Below, piece by piece: positions 26,754-35,278 of a stretch of DNA of 64,000 nt. This DNA comes from Ruegeria sp. Alg231-54 (GTDB lineage: Bacteria > Pseudomonadota > Alphaproteobacteria > Rhodobacterales > Rhodobacteraceae), in the NCBI RefSeq assembly GCF_900143525.1, contig NZ_FREZ01000003.1:248001-312000 (forward strand). Reading direction: 5' to 3'. Position 1 is the stretch's first letter; each line of letters opens with the position of its first letter. The notes beneath the pieces are model-generated. The model searched no databases, was not told where the DNA came from, and saw only the letters and a list, made by a program, of their open reading frames with translations. The position numbers and the translations under genes were made by a program.

Positions 26754-28214
26754 ATGGACAATATCATGAACACATCCGGCATCCGCAACGAAGGCATGCG
26801 TATTGGTGGCGAGATTGTCTTTACCGATGCTAAAATCCCGGTCCACTACCCCTACACGAGTGAAGTTGTCGGTACCGTCCCTGCCGGCACTTCTGAACAT
26901 GTACGCAAAGCTTTTGAGATCGCCGCAAATTACACGCCCAAATTGACGCGTTACGAACGCAGCGAGATTTTGCGGCGCGCCGGCGCGTTGATTGGTGAGA
27001 ATCGCGAAAACCTCGCAAAATGGCTGACGCTTGAACTTGGCATCTGCCATCAGCACTCGATCTATGAAACCAGGCGCGCGCAGGACGTTTTTCAGTTCGC
27101 TGCCTCCGAGGCCCTGAAGGACGATGGTGAGGTTTTCTCGTGCGATCTGACCCACAACGGCAAGGCGCGCAAGATTTTCACCAAACGCGAGCCGGTCAGA
27201 ACCATCAGCGCGATTACACCGTTCAATCACCCTCTGAACATGGTCAGTCACAAGATTGCGCCGTCCATTGCCACCAATAATTGCATGGTCTGCAAACCGA
27301 CCGAGCTGACCCCACTGACGGCCCTGACGCTGGCGGACATTCTGTACGAGGCAGGGCTGCCGCCCGAAATGTTTCACGTCGTGACAGGTTGGCCGAGAGA
27401 TATCGGCGATGAGATGATCACCAATGAACACATCGACATAGTCACCTTCACGGGCGGTGTGCCGGTGGGCAAGATGATCGCGTCCAAGGCAGGTTACAAA
27501 CGGCAGGCACTGGAATTGGGCGGCAATGACCCTCTGATCGTGCTGAATGATCTGAATGACGCCGATCTGGACAAGGCCGCCAGCATAGCTGTGGCCGGGG
27601 CCACAGGGAATTCGGGGCAACGCTGCACCGCGATCAAACGCATTCTGGTTCAGGAAAGTGTGGCAGATAGATTTGTGCCACTTGTCCTGGAAAAGGCCAA
27701 GGCGATCCGGTTTGGTGACCCTCAGGACTCGGAAACGCAATTGGGTTGCGTTATCCACGCACAAGCCGCGGAGTTGTTCGAAAACCGCGTGCTGAAGGCT
27801 GAACAAGAGGGCGCGGAAATCCTCTATCACCCCGGCCGCGTCGGTGCACTGTTGCCACCGATCGTTGTCGACAAGGTGCCCCATGGCAGCGAGTTGGTAA
27901 TGGAAGAGACATTTGGCCCAATCGTGCCAATCGTTCGTGTTCCAGATGACGATGCGCAAGTCATGGTGATCTCAAACGGAACCGCATTTGGTTTGGCGGC
28001 GGGCGTTTGCACTAACGATCTGAACCGGGCGATTACCTACATCAACGGTTTGAACGTCGGCACCTGCAACATCTGGGAACAGCCCGGCTACCGGATCGAA
28101 ATGTCTCCTTTTGGCGGCATCAAGGACAGCGGCAACGGCGTCAAGGAAGGCGTGATCGAGGCGATGAAATTTTTCACCAACGTCAAAACTTATTCACTGC
28201 CCTGGCCCGAGTGA
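26754..28214 (+). CDS. Aldehyde dehydrogenase, similar to phosphonoacetaldehyde dehydrogenase PhnY
   Basis: This 486-residue NAD(P)-dependent aldehyde dehydrogenase has the conserved TPFNHPLN, the Glu in LELGGNDP and the catalytic Cys in [11 protein letters not shown]. The N-terminal block [12 protein letters not shown] and [12 protein letters not shown], and the C-terminal [17 protein letters not shown] and [10 protein letters not shown], closely follow what I recall of PhnY from rhizobia, which oxidises phosphonoacetaldehyde to phosphonoacetate. No phosphonate uptake or transaminase genes lie nearby, so a different aldehyde is quite possible. Starts at 26754 or 26766 are equally open; no clear Shine-Dalgarno was seen for either. 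The gene sits between a GlxA-type regulator and a convergent FAH-family gene. Confidence 0.85.
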   Translation: MDNIMNTSGIRNEGMRIGGEIVFTDAKIPVHYPYTSEVVGTVPAGTSEHVRKAFEIAANYTPKLTRYERSEILRRAGALIGENRENLAKWLTLELGICHQHSIYETRRAQDVFQFAASEALKDDGEVFSCDLTHNGKARKIFTKREPVRTISAITPFNHPLNMVSHKIAPSIATNNCMVCKPTELTPLTALTLADILYEAGLPPEMFHVVTGWPRDIGDEMITNEHIDIVTFTGGVPVGKMIASKAGYKRQALELGGNDPLIVLNDLNDADLDKAASIAVAGATGNSGQRCTAIKRILVQESVADRFVPLVLEKAKAIRFGDPQDSETQLGCVIHAQAAELFENRVLKAEQEGAEILYHPGRVGALLPPIVVDKVPHGSELVMEETFGPIVPIVRVPDDDAQVMVISNGTAFGLAAGVCTNDLNRAITYINGLNVGTCNIWEQPGYRIEMSPFGGIKDSGNGVKEGVIEAMKFFTNVKTYSLPWPE

Positions 28215-28269
28215 CTTTTTAGCCCTCTTTCTGTTGCGGGAAATTGTGACAATTGCACAAACAGGGGGC

Positions 28270-29127
28270 TCAGCCCTGCATAACGTTCTGCCGTTGCACG
28301 CCCAAGCCTTTGATGCCCAACTCCATCCTGTCGCCGGGTTTTAGATAGGTAGGCGGATATTGGCCCATGCCCACGCCCGAAGGGGTGCCTGTTGAAATCA
28401 CATCTCCCGGCTGCAGCGACATGAACTGCGACAGATGAGAGATTACAGTCGCCACGCTAAAATGCATCGTTCGGGTCGATCCATCCTGAAACCGTTGCCC
28501 GTTCACCTCAAGATACATTTGCAGGTCCTGCGGATTGGGTACCTCATCCCGTGTCACAAGCAATGGGCCTATCGGGCCGAAAGTGTCAGCAGATTTGCCT
28601 TTGACCCACTGGCCCGAACGGTGCAGTTGGAAATCGCGTTCTGATATGTCGTTGACGACGCAATAACCGGCGACATGGTTCAAGGCTTCGGATTCCGAGG
28701 CGTATTTGGCCTCTGTCCCGATCACTACGCCCAGCTCGACTTCCCAATCAGTTTTGACCAATCCACGTGGAATTTCAACCGTATCGTTGGGGCCAACAAT
28801 AGCTGATGTCGCCTTGAAAAAGATCACCGGTTCCTGCGGCAGCTCCATCCCACTTTCGGCCGCATGATCGGCATAGTTCAGACCTATGCAGACGAACTTA
28901 CCGACCTGACCGACGCAAGCGCCAATCCGCGGTTGACCATCCACCAGAGGCAGGCTTGCCGTATCCAACCTGCGCAATCGGTCCAAGGCCTCATCGCCAA
29001 GCGACTCGCCTGTGAGATCACCAATCACACCCGACAAATCGCGAATTGCGCCTTTGGCATCCATTAGACCAGGCTTTTCGGCGCCCTTGGGACCGAAACG
29101 CAGCATTTTCATTGATGGTGTTCCCAT
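28270..29127 (-). CDS. Fumarylacetoacetate hydrolase (FAH) family protein
   Basis: This 285-residue protein has a short N-terminal domain (MKMLRFGPKGAEKPGLMDAKG) and the FAH catalytic fold. The metal-binding pattern is visible: Asp in GLNYADHAAESG and the paired Glu of DWEVELGVVIG, followed by GYCVVNDISERDFQ, KSADTFGPIGP and STGTPSGVGMG. Members cleave or decarboxylate 2-oxo acids or diketones, and include ureidoglycolate lyase-like and 2-keto-3-deoxy-fuconate-type enzymes; the substrate is not determined. The ATG at 29127 has GGAAG upstream; 29112 (MKMLRF) is an alternative start. It converges with the aldehyde dehydrogenase gene and may act in the same breakdown route. Confidence 0.88.
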   Translation of the reverse strand: MGTPSMKMLRFGPKGAEKPGLMDAKGAIRDLSGVIGDLTGESLGDEALDRLRRLDTASLPLVDGQPRIGACVGQVGKFVCIGLNYADHAAESGMELPQEPVIFFKATSAIVGPNDTVEIPRGLVKTDWEVELGVVIGTEAKYASESEALNHVAGYCVVNDISERDFQLHRSGQWVKGKSADTFGPIGPLLVTRDEVPNPQDLQMYLEVNGQRFQDGSTRTMHFSVATVISHLSQFMSLQPGDVISTGTPSGVGMGQYPPTYLKPGDRMELGIKGLGVQRQNVMQG

Positions 29128-29351
29128 TGCTCAGAGCTTCCGGGGCCATCATTAGCAAACAGAGGTGTGGATGGGAAATTCCGTTGCATTTGACCGGACA
29201 GCAAAATTATCGACCCACTGCATCAAAAACTCAAATCTTGCAGCGAATTAAACAGAGGACAGAGTTACTGTAATCTCATTTCGTAATTTTTAATTTTTTG
29301 TGCTAGTGTCCGAGCAGATTTTACTGATTTCTTTCAAAGGTACTATTTATC

Positions 29352-29993
29352 GTGAGCAACAATTCACAAAACACGTTCAGGTTGCGCCCAATGGAAAGGG
29401 CAGATCTGGATTCCGTTCTGAGTTGGTTTCAGGACGTTGAAGACCTTGCGCGTTTCGATCGTACAACGCGCGTGCCCCTCAATACATCGCATGCCGAAGA
29501 ATTTTGGAGAGATTCATTTACGTCTTCCGATGCCAGCCGCAAATGTTGGTTTGTCGTCGAGTCCTCCGCAGGTGAGGCCGTTGGACTGGCCGGGCTCGAG
29601 TCTATCTCGAACATCAATCGCGATGCAGTGGTTGCAGTTTTCGTTAACAAGGCAATGCGCAGATCCGGCGTCGGGCTCCGGGCATCCGCTTTGGTGCTGG
29701 ATCTGGCATTTCGACAACTGGGGCTGAACCGCATAACGTCTTATTATCGTGAGGACAATCATCACAGCCGTGATCTTGTTGCCAAGATAGGATTCCAGAT
29801 TGAAGGGACGATGCGTCAAGCGTGGTTCGCTGAAGGTGAGTTTCAGGATATGGTTGTTGTGGGCATTCTGAAGTCCGAGTGGATGGTTCGCCGAAACGTT
29901 CTGGCACAGGAACTTGATGCGACTACGGTCGTGACATTGGGGCCGAATGATTGCGCCGCCTGGTCATGGCCGCCTCAGATCGCAGAGGTGTGA
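29352..29993 (+). CDS. GNAT family N-acetyltransferase (RimJ/RimL-like)
   Basis: This 213-residue protein has an Acetyltransf_3-type GNAT domain: FRLRPMERADLDSVLSWFQD at the N-terminus, the acetyl-CoA-binding block VAVFVNKAMRRSGVGLRASALVLDLAF, and the RimJ/RimL-like GLNRITSYYREDNHHSRDLVAKIGFQIEGTMRQ segment. It should acetylate an amine on a small molecule or a protein N-terminus; the substrate is unknown. The start is GTG at 29352 in an AT-rich leader (AAAGG about 12 bases upstream). It is followed 94 bp later by the adenylate cyclase gene in the same direction. Confidence 0.85.
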   Translation: MSNNSQNTFRLRPMERADLDSVLSWFQDVEDLARFDRTTRVPLNTSHAEEFWRDSFTSSDASRKCWFVVESSAGEAVGLAGLESISNINRDAVVAVFVNKAMRRSGVGLRASALVLDLAFRQLGLNRITSYYREDNHHSRDLVAKIGFQIEGTMRQAWFAEGEFQDMVVVGILKSEWMVRRNVLAQELDATTVVTLGPNDCAAWSWPPQIAEV

Positions 29994-30087
29994 TCAGTTC
30001 CAATCAAAACTGCTTCGGTCGTCAAAAACGTTTTTTGATATATGTTGGTTACGGGTCCGCTATGAATCCGAAAAAAGAGTAACACTT

Positions 30088-31857
30088 GTGAGTACGACAA
30101 TTTCTGACATTCCAATTACTCAACGGCTTGGCGCAGTATTGTTCGCCGATGTCGTAGGATACTCCCGGCTTATGAGCGAGAATGAGCTGGATACCTATAA
30201 TGAATTGAAAGCATTGATTTCTTTGCTTGAGGCATCGTGCGCAAAGTACAACGGCCGAGTGGTTGAGGTACGTGGGGACGGGATTTTGGCCCTGTTCGAA
30301 ACTGCCACCAGCGCAGTGGAATTCGGGGTCGAATTGCATCAAATCGCAAGCGATCAGAATAAAACCCGCGCGCAGGATCAGCGAATCACGTTCCGGGCTG
30401 GGATTCACCTTGGTGAGATACTGATAGACGAGCGCGGCATTCACGGCGACAACGTCAATATCGCGGCCCGGTTGCAAGAAATAGCCGAGCCTGAGCGGGT
30501 CTATGTCAGCTCTGCCGTGTATGATCAGGTCTGCAATCGCCTGCGCTTTGGGTACGAGTTTCTGGGGCCAAAACAGCTCAAGAATATCATGAATCCTGTC
30601 TCGACCTACTGCGTCCGCAGCGAAGTGGCCGGCGCGACCATGGCCGGCACGATGCGCCCGGATTTGAAAGGGGACATATTCGAACGGCCGGATACGCCGT
30701 CGGTGGCCGTTCTGCCCTTCAGCAGCTCTGGCGGCGATGAGTCCGACAGCTGGATCGCCGAAGGCCTGACGGACGACATCATCATGAATCTGTCCAAGTT
30801 CCGGAACCTTTTTATCATCGCCCGGAATTCGTCATTTTTCTTCAGGACACAGTCGATGCCTCCGAAAGAGGCCGCGCAAAAGCTGAATGTCCGCTATGTC
30901 GCGCGCGGCAGTGTACGTCGGTCAGCCAGTCGGATCAGGATTTCCGCCGAGTTGATTGATGCCAACACCGAGCGCACGATCTGGGGCGAACGGTTCGATC
31001 GCAAGATCGACGATATTTTCGACATTCTTGATGAGGTCACGGAGTGCATTGTGGCGGCCACTGCGGTGATGATCGAGTCGCATGAAAAACAGCGCATGAT
31101 TCAGGCGATTCCAAACGATCTTGAGGCCTATGGTTCGGTCCTTCAAGGTCAGCACCACATCTTCAAATATACCCGAAACGACAACCGCAAGGCACAGAAT
31201 TTCTATCAATCAGCCCTTGAACGGGACGAAGGATATGCCCGTGCTGCAGCAGCGCTGTCGCGAACTCTAAATATCGACTGGCGTTATTCCTGGGCCGAAG
31301 AGCCGTCACAATCCCTGGAAAAGGCGCTGATGTTGGCGCAGCGCGCGATTGAGCTGGACCCGACCGACGCGCGTGGTTTCGGCGAATTGGGCTATGTGCA
31401 CCTGTACCGCAAAGAGCATGACGCAGCCATCCAATCCTATCAGAGGGCGCTGGCGTTAAACCCAAATGACGCAGATATGCATTCTGACTTTGCCGATGCT
31501 CTGGCCCATTCGGGCGATAACGAGACGGCCATAACGCATCTTCAGCAAGCAATGCGTCTAAATCCCTATTTCCCGGATCAATACCTTTGGCACTTGGGCG
31601 GAGCGTATTACAACCTCAGACGCTATGAGGATGTAATTGAGACAGTCAACAAGATGAACAATCCGACTGAAGGGCAGCGTATGCTGGCCGCCAGCTATGC
31701 TCAGCTGGGTCAAACGGACATGGCCCGCCTCATAAGGGAAAAGCACCGCGAGGCGCATCCGAACTTTTCGCTGGCCCGGTGGACAACCGTTCAACCGGAT
31801 CGGCTAGAGGAAGACACGCAGCACTTTGTGGAAGGTCTGAAAAAGGCCGGGTTCTAA
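30088..31857 (+). CDS. Class III adenylate/guanylate cyclase with FlgO/TolB-like and TPR domains
   Basis: This is a soluble 589-residue protein. The N-terminal cyclase homology domain (about residues 13-185) has the metal Asp residues in LFADVVGYSRLM and VVEVRGDGILALF and the transition-state Asn/Arg in NVNIAARLQE, so it should be active. A region at about 200-340 (SVAVLPFSSSGG, IAEGLTDDIIMNLSK) matches the TolB-N-like domain often linked to these cyclases. TPR units follow (ALMLAQRAIELDPTDARGFGELGYVHLYRKEHDAAIQSYQRALALNPNDADMHSDFADALAHSG). The architecture is common in Rhizobiales and Rhodobacterales. The GTG at 30088 gives the standard N-terminus; the frame is open back to 29947 but would overlap the GNAT gene. 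The signal sensed by the TPR part is unknown. Confidence 0.88.
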   Translation: MSTTISDIPITQRLGAVLFADVVGYSRLMSENELDTYNELKALISLLEASCAKYNGRVVEVRGDGILALFETATSAVEFGVELHQIASDQNKTRAQDQRITFRAGIHLGEILIDERGIHGDNVNIAARLQEIAEPERVYVSSAVYDQVCNRLRFGYEFLGPKQLKNIMNPVSTYCVRSEVAGATMAGTMRPDLKGDIFERPDTPSVAVLPFSSSGGDESDSWIAEGLTDDIIMNLSKFRNLFIIARNSSFFFRTQSMPPKEAAQKLNVRYVARGSVRRSASRIRISAELIDANTERTIWGERFDRKIDDIFDILDEVTECIVAATAVMIESHEKQRMIQAIPNDLEAYGSVLQGQHHIFKYTRNDNRKAQNFYQSALERDEGYARAAAALSRTLNIDWRYSWAEEPSQSLEKALMLAQRAIELDPTDARGFGELGYVHLYRKEHDAAIQSYQRALALNPNDADMHSDFADALAHSGDNETAITHLQQAMRLNPYFPDQYLWHLGGAYYNLRRYEDVIETVNKMNNPTEGQRMLAASYAQLGQTDMARLIREKHREAHPNFSLARWTTVQPDRLEEDTQHFVEGLKKAGF

Positions 31858-31864
31858 AATGCAA

Positions 31865-31889
31865 AGGGGCACCGCGTTCCGGTGCCCCT
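31865..31889. terminator. Hairpin terminator between cyclase gene and SGAKV-repeat gene
   Basis: AGGGGCACC (31865-31873) and GGTGCCCCT (31881-31889) form a perfect 9-bp stem with a 7-base loop between two convergent stop codons. On the minus strand it is followed by TTTGCATTTT, so it probably ends the YcaO-TfuA operon transcript and can also stop the cyclase transcript. Confidence 0.75.
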
Positions 31890-31912
31890 GAGCTTACTTT
31901 CGAAAACTGGAT

Positions 31913-32488
31913 TTAGTCGCCGCCGCGTACCTTTGCGCCGCTGACCTTGGCACCGCTCACCTTCGCGCCACTGACTTTGGCACCGCTGACCTTGGCCCCA
32001 CTTACTTTCGCGCCGCTGACTTTGGCACCGCTAATAGCTGGGCTGTCAAAACCGAAATAGATGTCCAACAGGACTTGTTCGAACTGGCCGGTCATCACGT
32101 CCATACGCATGGTCTGGTCAGATTTGTCGTACCGCCAGACGCGGATGCCATCGGCGACCTGATAGTCGGCCGCTGCGACGCCGCCAATACTCGGGTCTTG
32201 CGGCGCTCGGGATGCGTCGTCTGTAGGCTTATTGGGATCAGCGACCAGCTCACCTTTACCATGAACCAGAAAAATCACCGGCTCCGGCATATCGTAATAG
32301 GTGCCCTCAAAGGCAAAGCCATAAATCTTGGCGAACCGAGGACCTTTCTCCCCTTTTTCCACCCCAAATTGATCGTCGAGATGCTTGTTGGCGCCCTTTC
32401 CTTTGGACGGGATACGTTTGTATTCTAAATCTTCGAGCTCACGGCCATATATCAACACTTCTGAAAAACTGAGCAAGGATTCAGGCAT
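31913..32488 (-). CDS. Protein of unknown function with seven C-terminal SGAKV repeats
   Basis: I do not recognise this 191-residue family. It starts MPESLLSFSEVLIYGRELEDL at an ATG with GGGAGAGA just upstream; the longer frame from a TTG at 32503 would consume that ribosome site. Residues 1-148 are soluble, with a basic Lys/Gly stretch (RIPSKGKGANKHLDDQFG) and a mixed alpha/beta look. The tail is seven exact, uninterrupted SGAKV units followed by RGGD. No signal peptide, membrane helix or cysteine is seen. It is the last gene of the minus-strand set YcaO, TfuA, metallopeptidase. Two readings fit: a RiPP precursor with a multi-copy core and a long leader, or a protein carrying a repetitive tail that the YcaO-TfuA pair modifies. 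The tail also fits the loose pentapeptide-repeat pattern but is too short for a stable beta-helix. Confidence 0.82.
   Translation of the reverse strand: MPESLLSFSEVLIYGRELEDLEYKRIPSKGKGANKHLDDQFGVEKGEKGPRFAKIYGFAFEGTYYDMPEPVIFLVHGKGELVADPNKPTDDASRAPQDPSIGGVAAADYQVADGIRVWRYDKSDQTMRMDVMTGQFEQVLLDIYFGFDSPAISGAKVSGAKVSGAKVSGAKVSGAKVSGAKVSGAKVRGGD
31928..32032 (-). repeat. Seven 15-bp coding repeats (SGAKV x7)
   Basis: Seven contiguous 15-bp units each encode Ser-Gly-Ala-Lys-Val. The codons vary at third positions (AGC/AGT, GGC/GGT/GGG, GCA/GCC/GCG, AAG/AAA, GTA/GTC/GTG), giving six different nucleotide versions of one peptide. Identical protein with diverged DNA suggests that the peptide sequence itself is under selection. 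Confidence 0.95.
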
Positions 32489-32550
32489 ATCTCTCTCTCC
32501 CAATTATGGGATCGACGAAGCCAGAACCCTCATCTCCCCCTCAAAATAAA

Positions 32551-32567
32551 CTCGAAAAATATTCGAG
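32551..32567 (-). terminator. Weak intrinsic terminator after the metallopeptidase gene
   Basis: CTCGAA and TTCGAG form a perfect 6-bp stem with a 5-base loop. On the minus strand it is followed by TTTATTTT. It lies in the 149-bp gap between the metallopeptidase stop and the SGAKV gene and may partly uncouple the last gene from the rest. Confidence 0.5.
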
Positions 32568-32637
32568 CAAATGCGTTCCAATAATCTTCTTCCGATTGCA
32601 TGCCATAAAACCGCTTAAAAATAAAGGATTTTACACG

Positions 32638-33933
32638 TCATTCCGGCACCTGCGTACGAACCGAAGCAGAGTGGCTGTCTTCTTCGGGATCGGGAAGACG
32701 TGGACCGGCAGATGTCAGACCAATATCACGCATGCGGAAGTTGCCTTCGATGATGTTGCGAAACGCACCGCCAGTGATTTCCTGATCGACCGCCAGCAGT
32801 GCTTTTTCGACGCCGAAATAGCTGAGGATATCGGCATCCAGCCGCTCCCATGTGTCGGCCAGATAGGTTCCCAGAAAATCGCGCGCTTCAAGCAAAGCGA
32901 TCCGGAAACCTTCCGGGTTTTCGGCATAACGGGCATCGAACACACCCTGCATAACCTCGCTGTAATCCGGAGAGTCTTCCAGTTGATCGGACAGGTGTTC
33001 TTCTTCAGGTGAGATCAGCCCATGCAGCAGCAGGCGTTCGTGATAAATATCTACGAAAATGTCGAACATCGCTCCGGTCAATGGTTCGGACAGATCGTGT
33101 TCGCTGGTCCATCCGGCCGCAAACTCTGACATGGACCGTGTGTTGGCGGCAATTCGGATTTGCGCGTTTTCCCCCAGTTCGGCAAACCGGTTCAGACGAT
33201 TGAAGGTGTACAGGTTGCCCCGCGTGTTTTTCAACAATGCGTCAACAACAGAACCAAAATGCAGCGACGCAAGAAGGGCGACCATATCGGCAGCGGACTC
33301 GTGAAAACCGTAATATTCTCCCGACGCATCCCCGTCTGACGGCATACCAATGACGCTATAGATAATGGCATGTCCAATTTCATGGGAGACAACGTCAAAG
33401 TTCAGGCTGTATGGGCGGTACTCATCGCCATGTTCGTGTGTGCCGCCTGTTTCCAGAAATCCCCAGCCAATATGGGCGTTATCCAGGCTGGGCAGCAGCG
33501 ACAGCTCCAGCCGGTTGAAATCGCGTGAGAAATGCCATGGGATCGGCCGGTCAAAATACCCTTGCCAAACATCCATTGTAAAGTGAGCTGACCCGAACAA
33601 ATGCGCCGCCTCAAATGAGGGGTCCGACGGGGCAATATGAAAGAAGTTCCCTAACTCATCAGGCATCGCGGGCGGTTGAAAGTATCCGTCCCAAGGTGGC
33701 AGATACATACCCGGTCCATTTGGCCCCGGAACGATGGCGCCGTAAGGTGTGGTTTTGCCGACAGGATTTACAGTGTACATGCGTGGTCCGGATGGGCCCG
33801 GTCCGATGCTGCCTTGCGGAGCCGAAATTTCGACAAGCTCCGGTTGCGCACCCGGCTCCAGAAAAGGTGATTGCGGATATAGCAGGAACCGTGTGCCGGG
33901 TTCTTCGTCGCTTACAGTCTCATGTGTGTTCAT
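32638..33933 (-). CDS. Zinc metallopeptidase (HExxH, thermolysin-like) in YcaO-TfuA cluster
   Basis: This is a 431-residue protein with no signal peptide. The zinc-binding helix is VSHEIGHAIIYS (His184, Glu185, His188), followed 24 residues later by HESAADMVALLAS, whose Glu212 is the likely third ligand, as in gluzincins such as thermolysin (HELTH...EAMSD). The N-terminal 90 residues are Pro/Gly-rich and hold two copies of a 13-residue unit 24 residues apart: GSIGPGPSGPRMY (41-53) and GAIVPGPNGPGMY (65-77). The ATG at 33933 has GAGGGG upstream and overlaps the tfuA-like gene by 14 bp, so the two are translationally coupled. In this context it may mature a modified precursor; the peptidase fold is inferred from motifs only. 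Confidence 0.78.
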   Translation of the reverse strand: MNTHETVSDEEPGTRFLLYPQSPFLEPGAQPELVEISAPQGSIGPGPSGPRMYTVNPVGKTTPYGAIVPGPNGPGMYLPPWDGYFQPPAMPDELGNFFHIAPSDPSFEAAHLFGSAHFTMDVWQGYFDRPIPWHFSRDFNRLELSLLPSLDNAHIGWGFLETGGTHEHGDEYRPYSLNFDVVSHEIGHAIIYSVIGMPSDGDASGEYYGFHESAADMVALLASLHFGSVVDALLKNTRGNLYTFNRLNRFAELGENAQIRIAANTRSMSEFAAGWTSEHDLSEPLTGAMFDIFVDIYHERLLLHGLISPEEEHLSDQLEDSPDYSEVMQGVFDARYAENPEGFRIALLEARDFLGTYLADTWERLDADILSYFGVEKALLAVDQEITGGAFRNIIEGNFRMRDIGLTSAGPRLPDPEEDSHSASVRTQVPE

Positions 33934-35278
33934 CAATCGACCCCTCGTGCCGGGCGGAAGTCACCTTGCTTTTTGGGACGTCCGCACAGGCACTCCTGTG
34001 GCAAAACAAATACTCTGCTTCGATCAACTCACCAAGCTCCGCGCGCCCGGATAGGCCAAGCGAGGTTGCGTAGCTGTCCAAGTTATCCGGCACGTCCTGG
34101 TCAAGGCGCGTTTCAAAATACCACACGACCATACGCAGACGATCCGCGCCCGAGAGGTGCCCATTCACAATCGCAGCTTTTTCCTTGGCGGCCGCCCGTT
34201 CCCGTAGATCGGCATACTTTCCGGTTCGTTTCAATTCGGCCAGCAATGGCACATCCAATTGGGCCAAACGCGCGACGACCGTCGCATCGATCCGGGCGGC
34301 ATCTGCCAGAATGTCCTCGTATTCTGCAAGGTTCAGATCATTGGCGGCCAGCCATTCCATCAAATGCGTTTTATGAGACAATCCAGCCTTGGCCCTGTGG
34401 TCCGTCATCTGCCGGATCAGGGCGTCACGATCAGGTTGCCGATCCAGCTCGGCGGCTTCTTCCTGTGCCATCACGCTCAGCACTGCGCGGTTGCGCAATT
34501 CGGCGTAAAGTTCCGGGTTTAACCTCAACTCGTCGATCACCGCATGGTTCTTGGCCTCGTTGGTGTCGATGCGTTTGCGCAAATGCTTCCAGACTAATGT
34601 TGGCTCGGTCCGTGTTACGGGACTTGGGGGTAGGGTGCCCTGCGACAGGCAATCCGCCATAAGGGCCAGCATCGCGCGGGCGTCATCTGCCTTGGCATCA
34701 ATTTGGCCGTTGGGCAGCCAATCTAAGAAGGCCGCTATTCCCGGCAGGCCGCTTAACTCTTTGCCGATGTTCTGCCAGATGCGGTACCGATAGTGTCTGG
34801 ATTTCGCATGCTCTAGGATAGTGGCGACGCTTTCAGAACGCAAAATCCCTTGGGCCTGCGCCTGTTTGACTGTGGCTCGGATAGACACCATCGGTGTACT
34901 GAGCGGTTGAAATCCCAACTCGGCCGGGCTGTGCAGAACCGCGACCTCATCGTCATCCTGCAAAACGCCGCTGAGGTAGTCCTCAAAGATCCCGCCAACA
35001 CCGATCATTCCAAAATCGGCAAGTTCCGCGGCACGCAGGGCGCCCATGCTGGCGCTGCCGAAGACCGGTATCCCTTGCTCCATCGCCCACAAGATTTCCT
35101 TGTGCCAGACCGAGGGCACACCTTCGAAGAACCCATCTATGATCCCGATGGCGTGCGGTTGGTCCTTGGCTGCACGATAAACATCACCCTGCTGAACAGG
35201 GGGCAGGATCGCAGCATTCAATTGTGCCGTGACTTCCTGTGCTGGCAGGGTAGGGCCCACAAATACAACGACGGTCAT
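33920..35278 (-). CDS. TfuA-like protein, YcaO partner
   Basis: This is a 452-residue protein whose N-terminal 200 residues match the TfuA core: VVVFVGPTLPAQEVTAQL, LPPVQQGDVYRAA, IGIIDGFFEGVPSVWHKEILWAMEQGIPVFGSASMGALRAAEL and GMIGVGGIFEDYLSG. TfuA was first linked to production of the peptide trifolitoxin. TfuA partners let YcaO enzymes install thioamides in peptide or protein backbones, with TfuA thought to help deliver sulfur. The C-terminal 230 residues are helical (HLMEWLAANDLNLAEYEDILADAARI) and are not recognised. The ATG overlaps the YcaO stop by 4 bp, which firmly joins the two genes. Confidence 0.9.
   Translation of the reverse strand: MTVVVFVGPTLPAQEVTAQLNAAILPPVQQGDVYRAAKDQPHAIGIIDGFFEGVPSVWHKEILWAMEQGIPVFGSASMGALRAAELADFGMIGVGGIFEDYLSGVLQDDDEVAVLHSPAELGFQPLSTPMVSIRATVKQAQAQGILRSESVATILEHAKSRHYRYRIWQNIGKELSGLPGIAAFLDWLPNGQIDAKADDARAMLALMADCLSQGTLPPSPVTRTEPTLVWKHLRKRIDTNEAKNHAVIDELRLNPELYAELRNRAVLSVMAQEEAAELDRQPDRDALIRQMTDHRAKAGLSHKTHLMEWLAANDLNLAEYEDILADAARIDATVVARLAQLDVPLLAELKRTGKYADLRERAAAKEKAAIVNGHLSGADRLRMVVWYFETRLDQDVPDNLDSYATSLGLSGRAELGELIEAEYLFCHRSACADVPKSKVTSARHEGSIDEHT

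Noticed and set aside
26430..27959. 509-codon open frame on the minus strand
   Set aside because: It is antisense to the aldehyde dehydrogenase and the end of the GlxA regulator, both of which have full catalytic or DNA-binding motifs.
31928..32032. CRISPR-like array
   Set aside because: The 15-bp units are contiguous without spacers, lie in frame within a gene and encode an identical peptide.
32504..32637. Short precursor peptide gene between the metallopeptidase and SGAKV genes
   Set aside because: The only frames here are 9 and about 21 codons with no leader-core pattern; the space looks like a weak terminator plus ribosome site.
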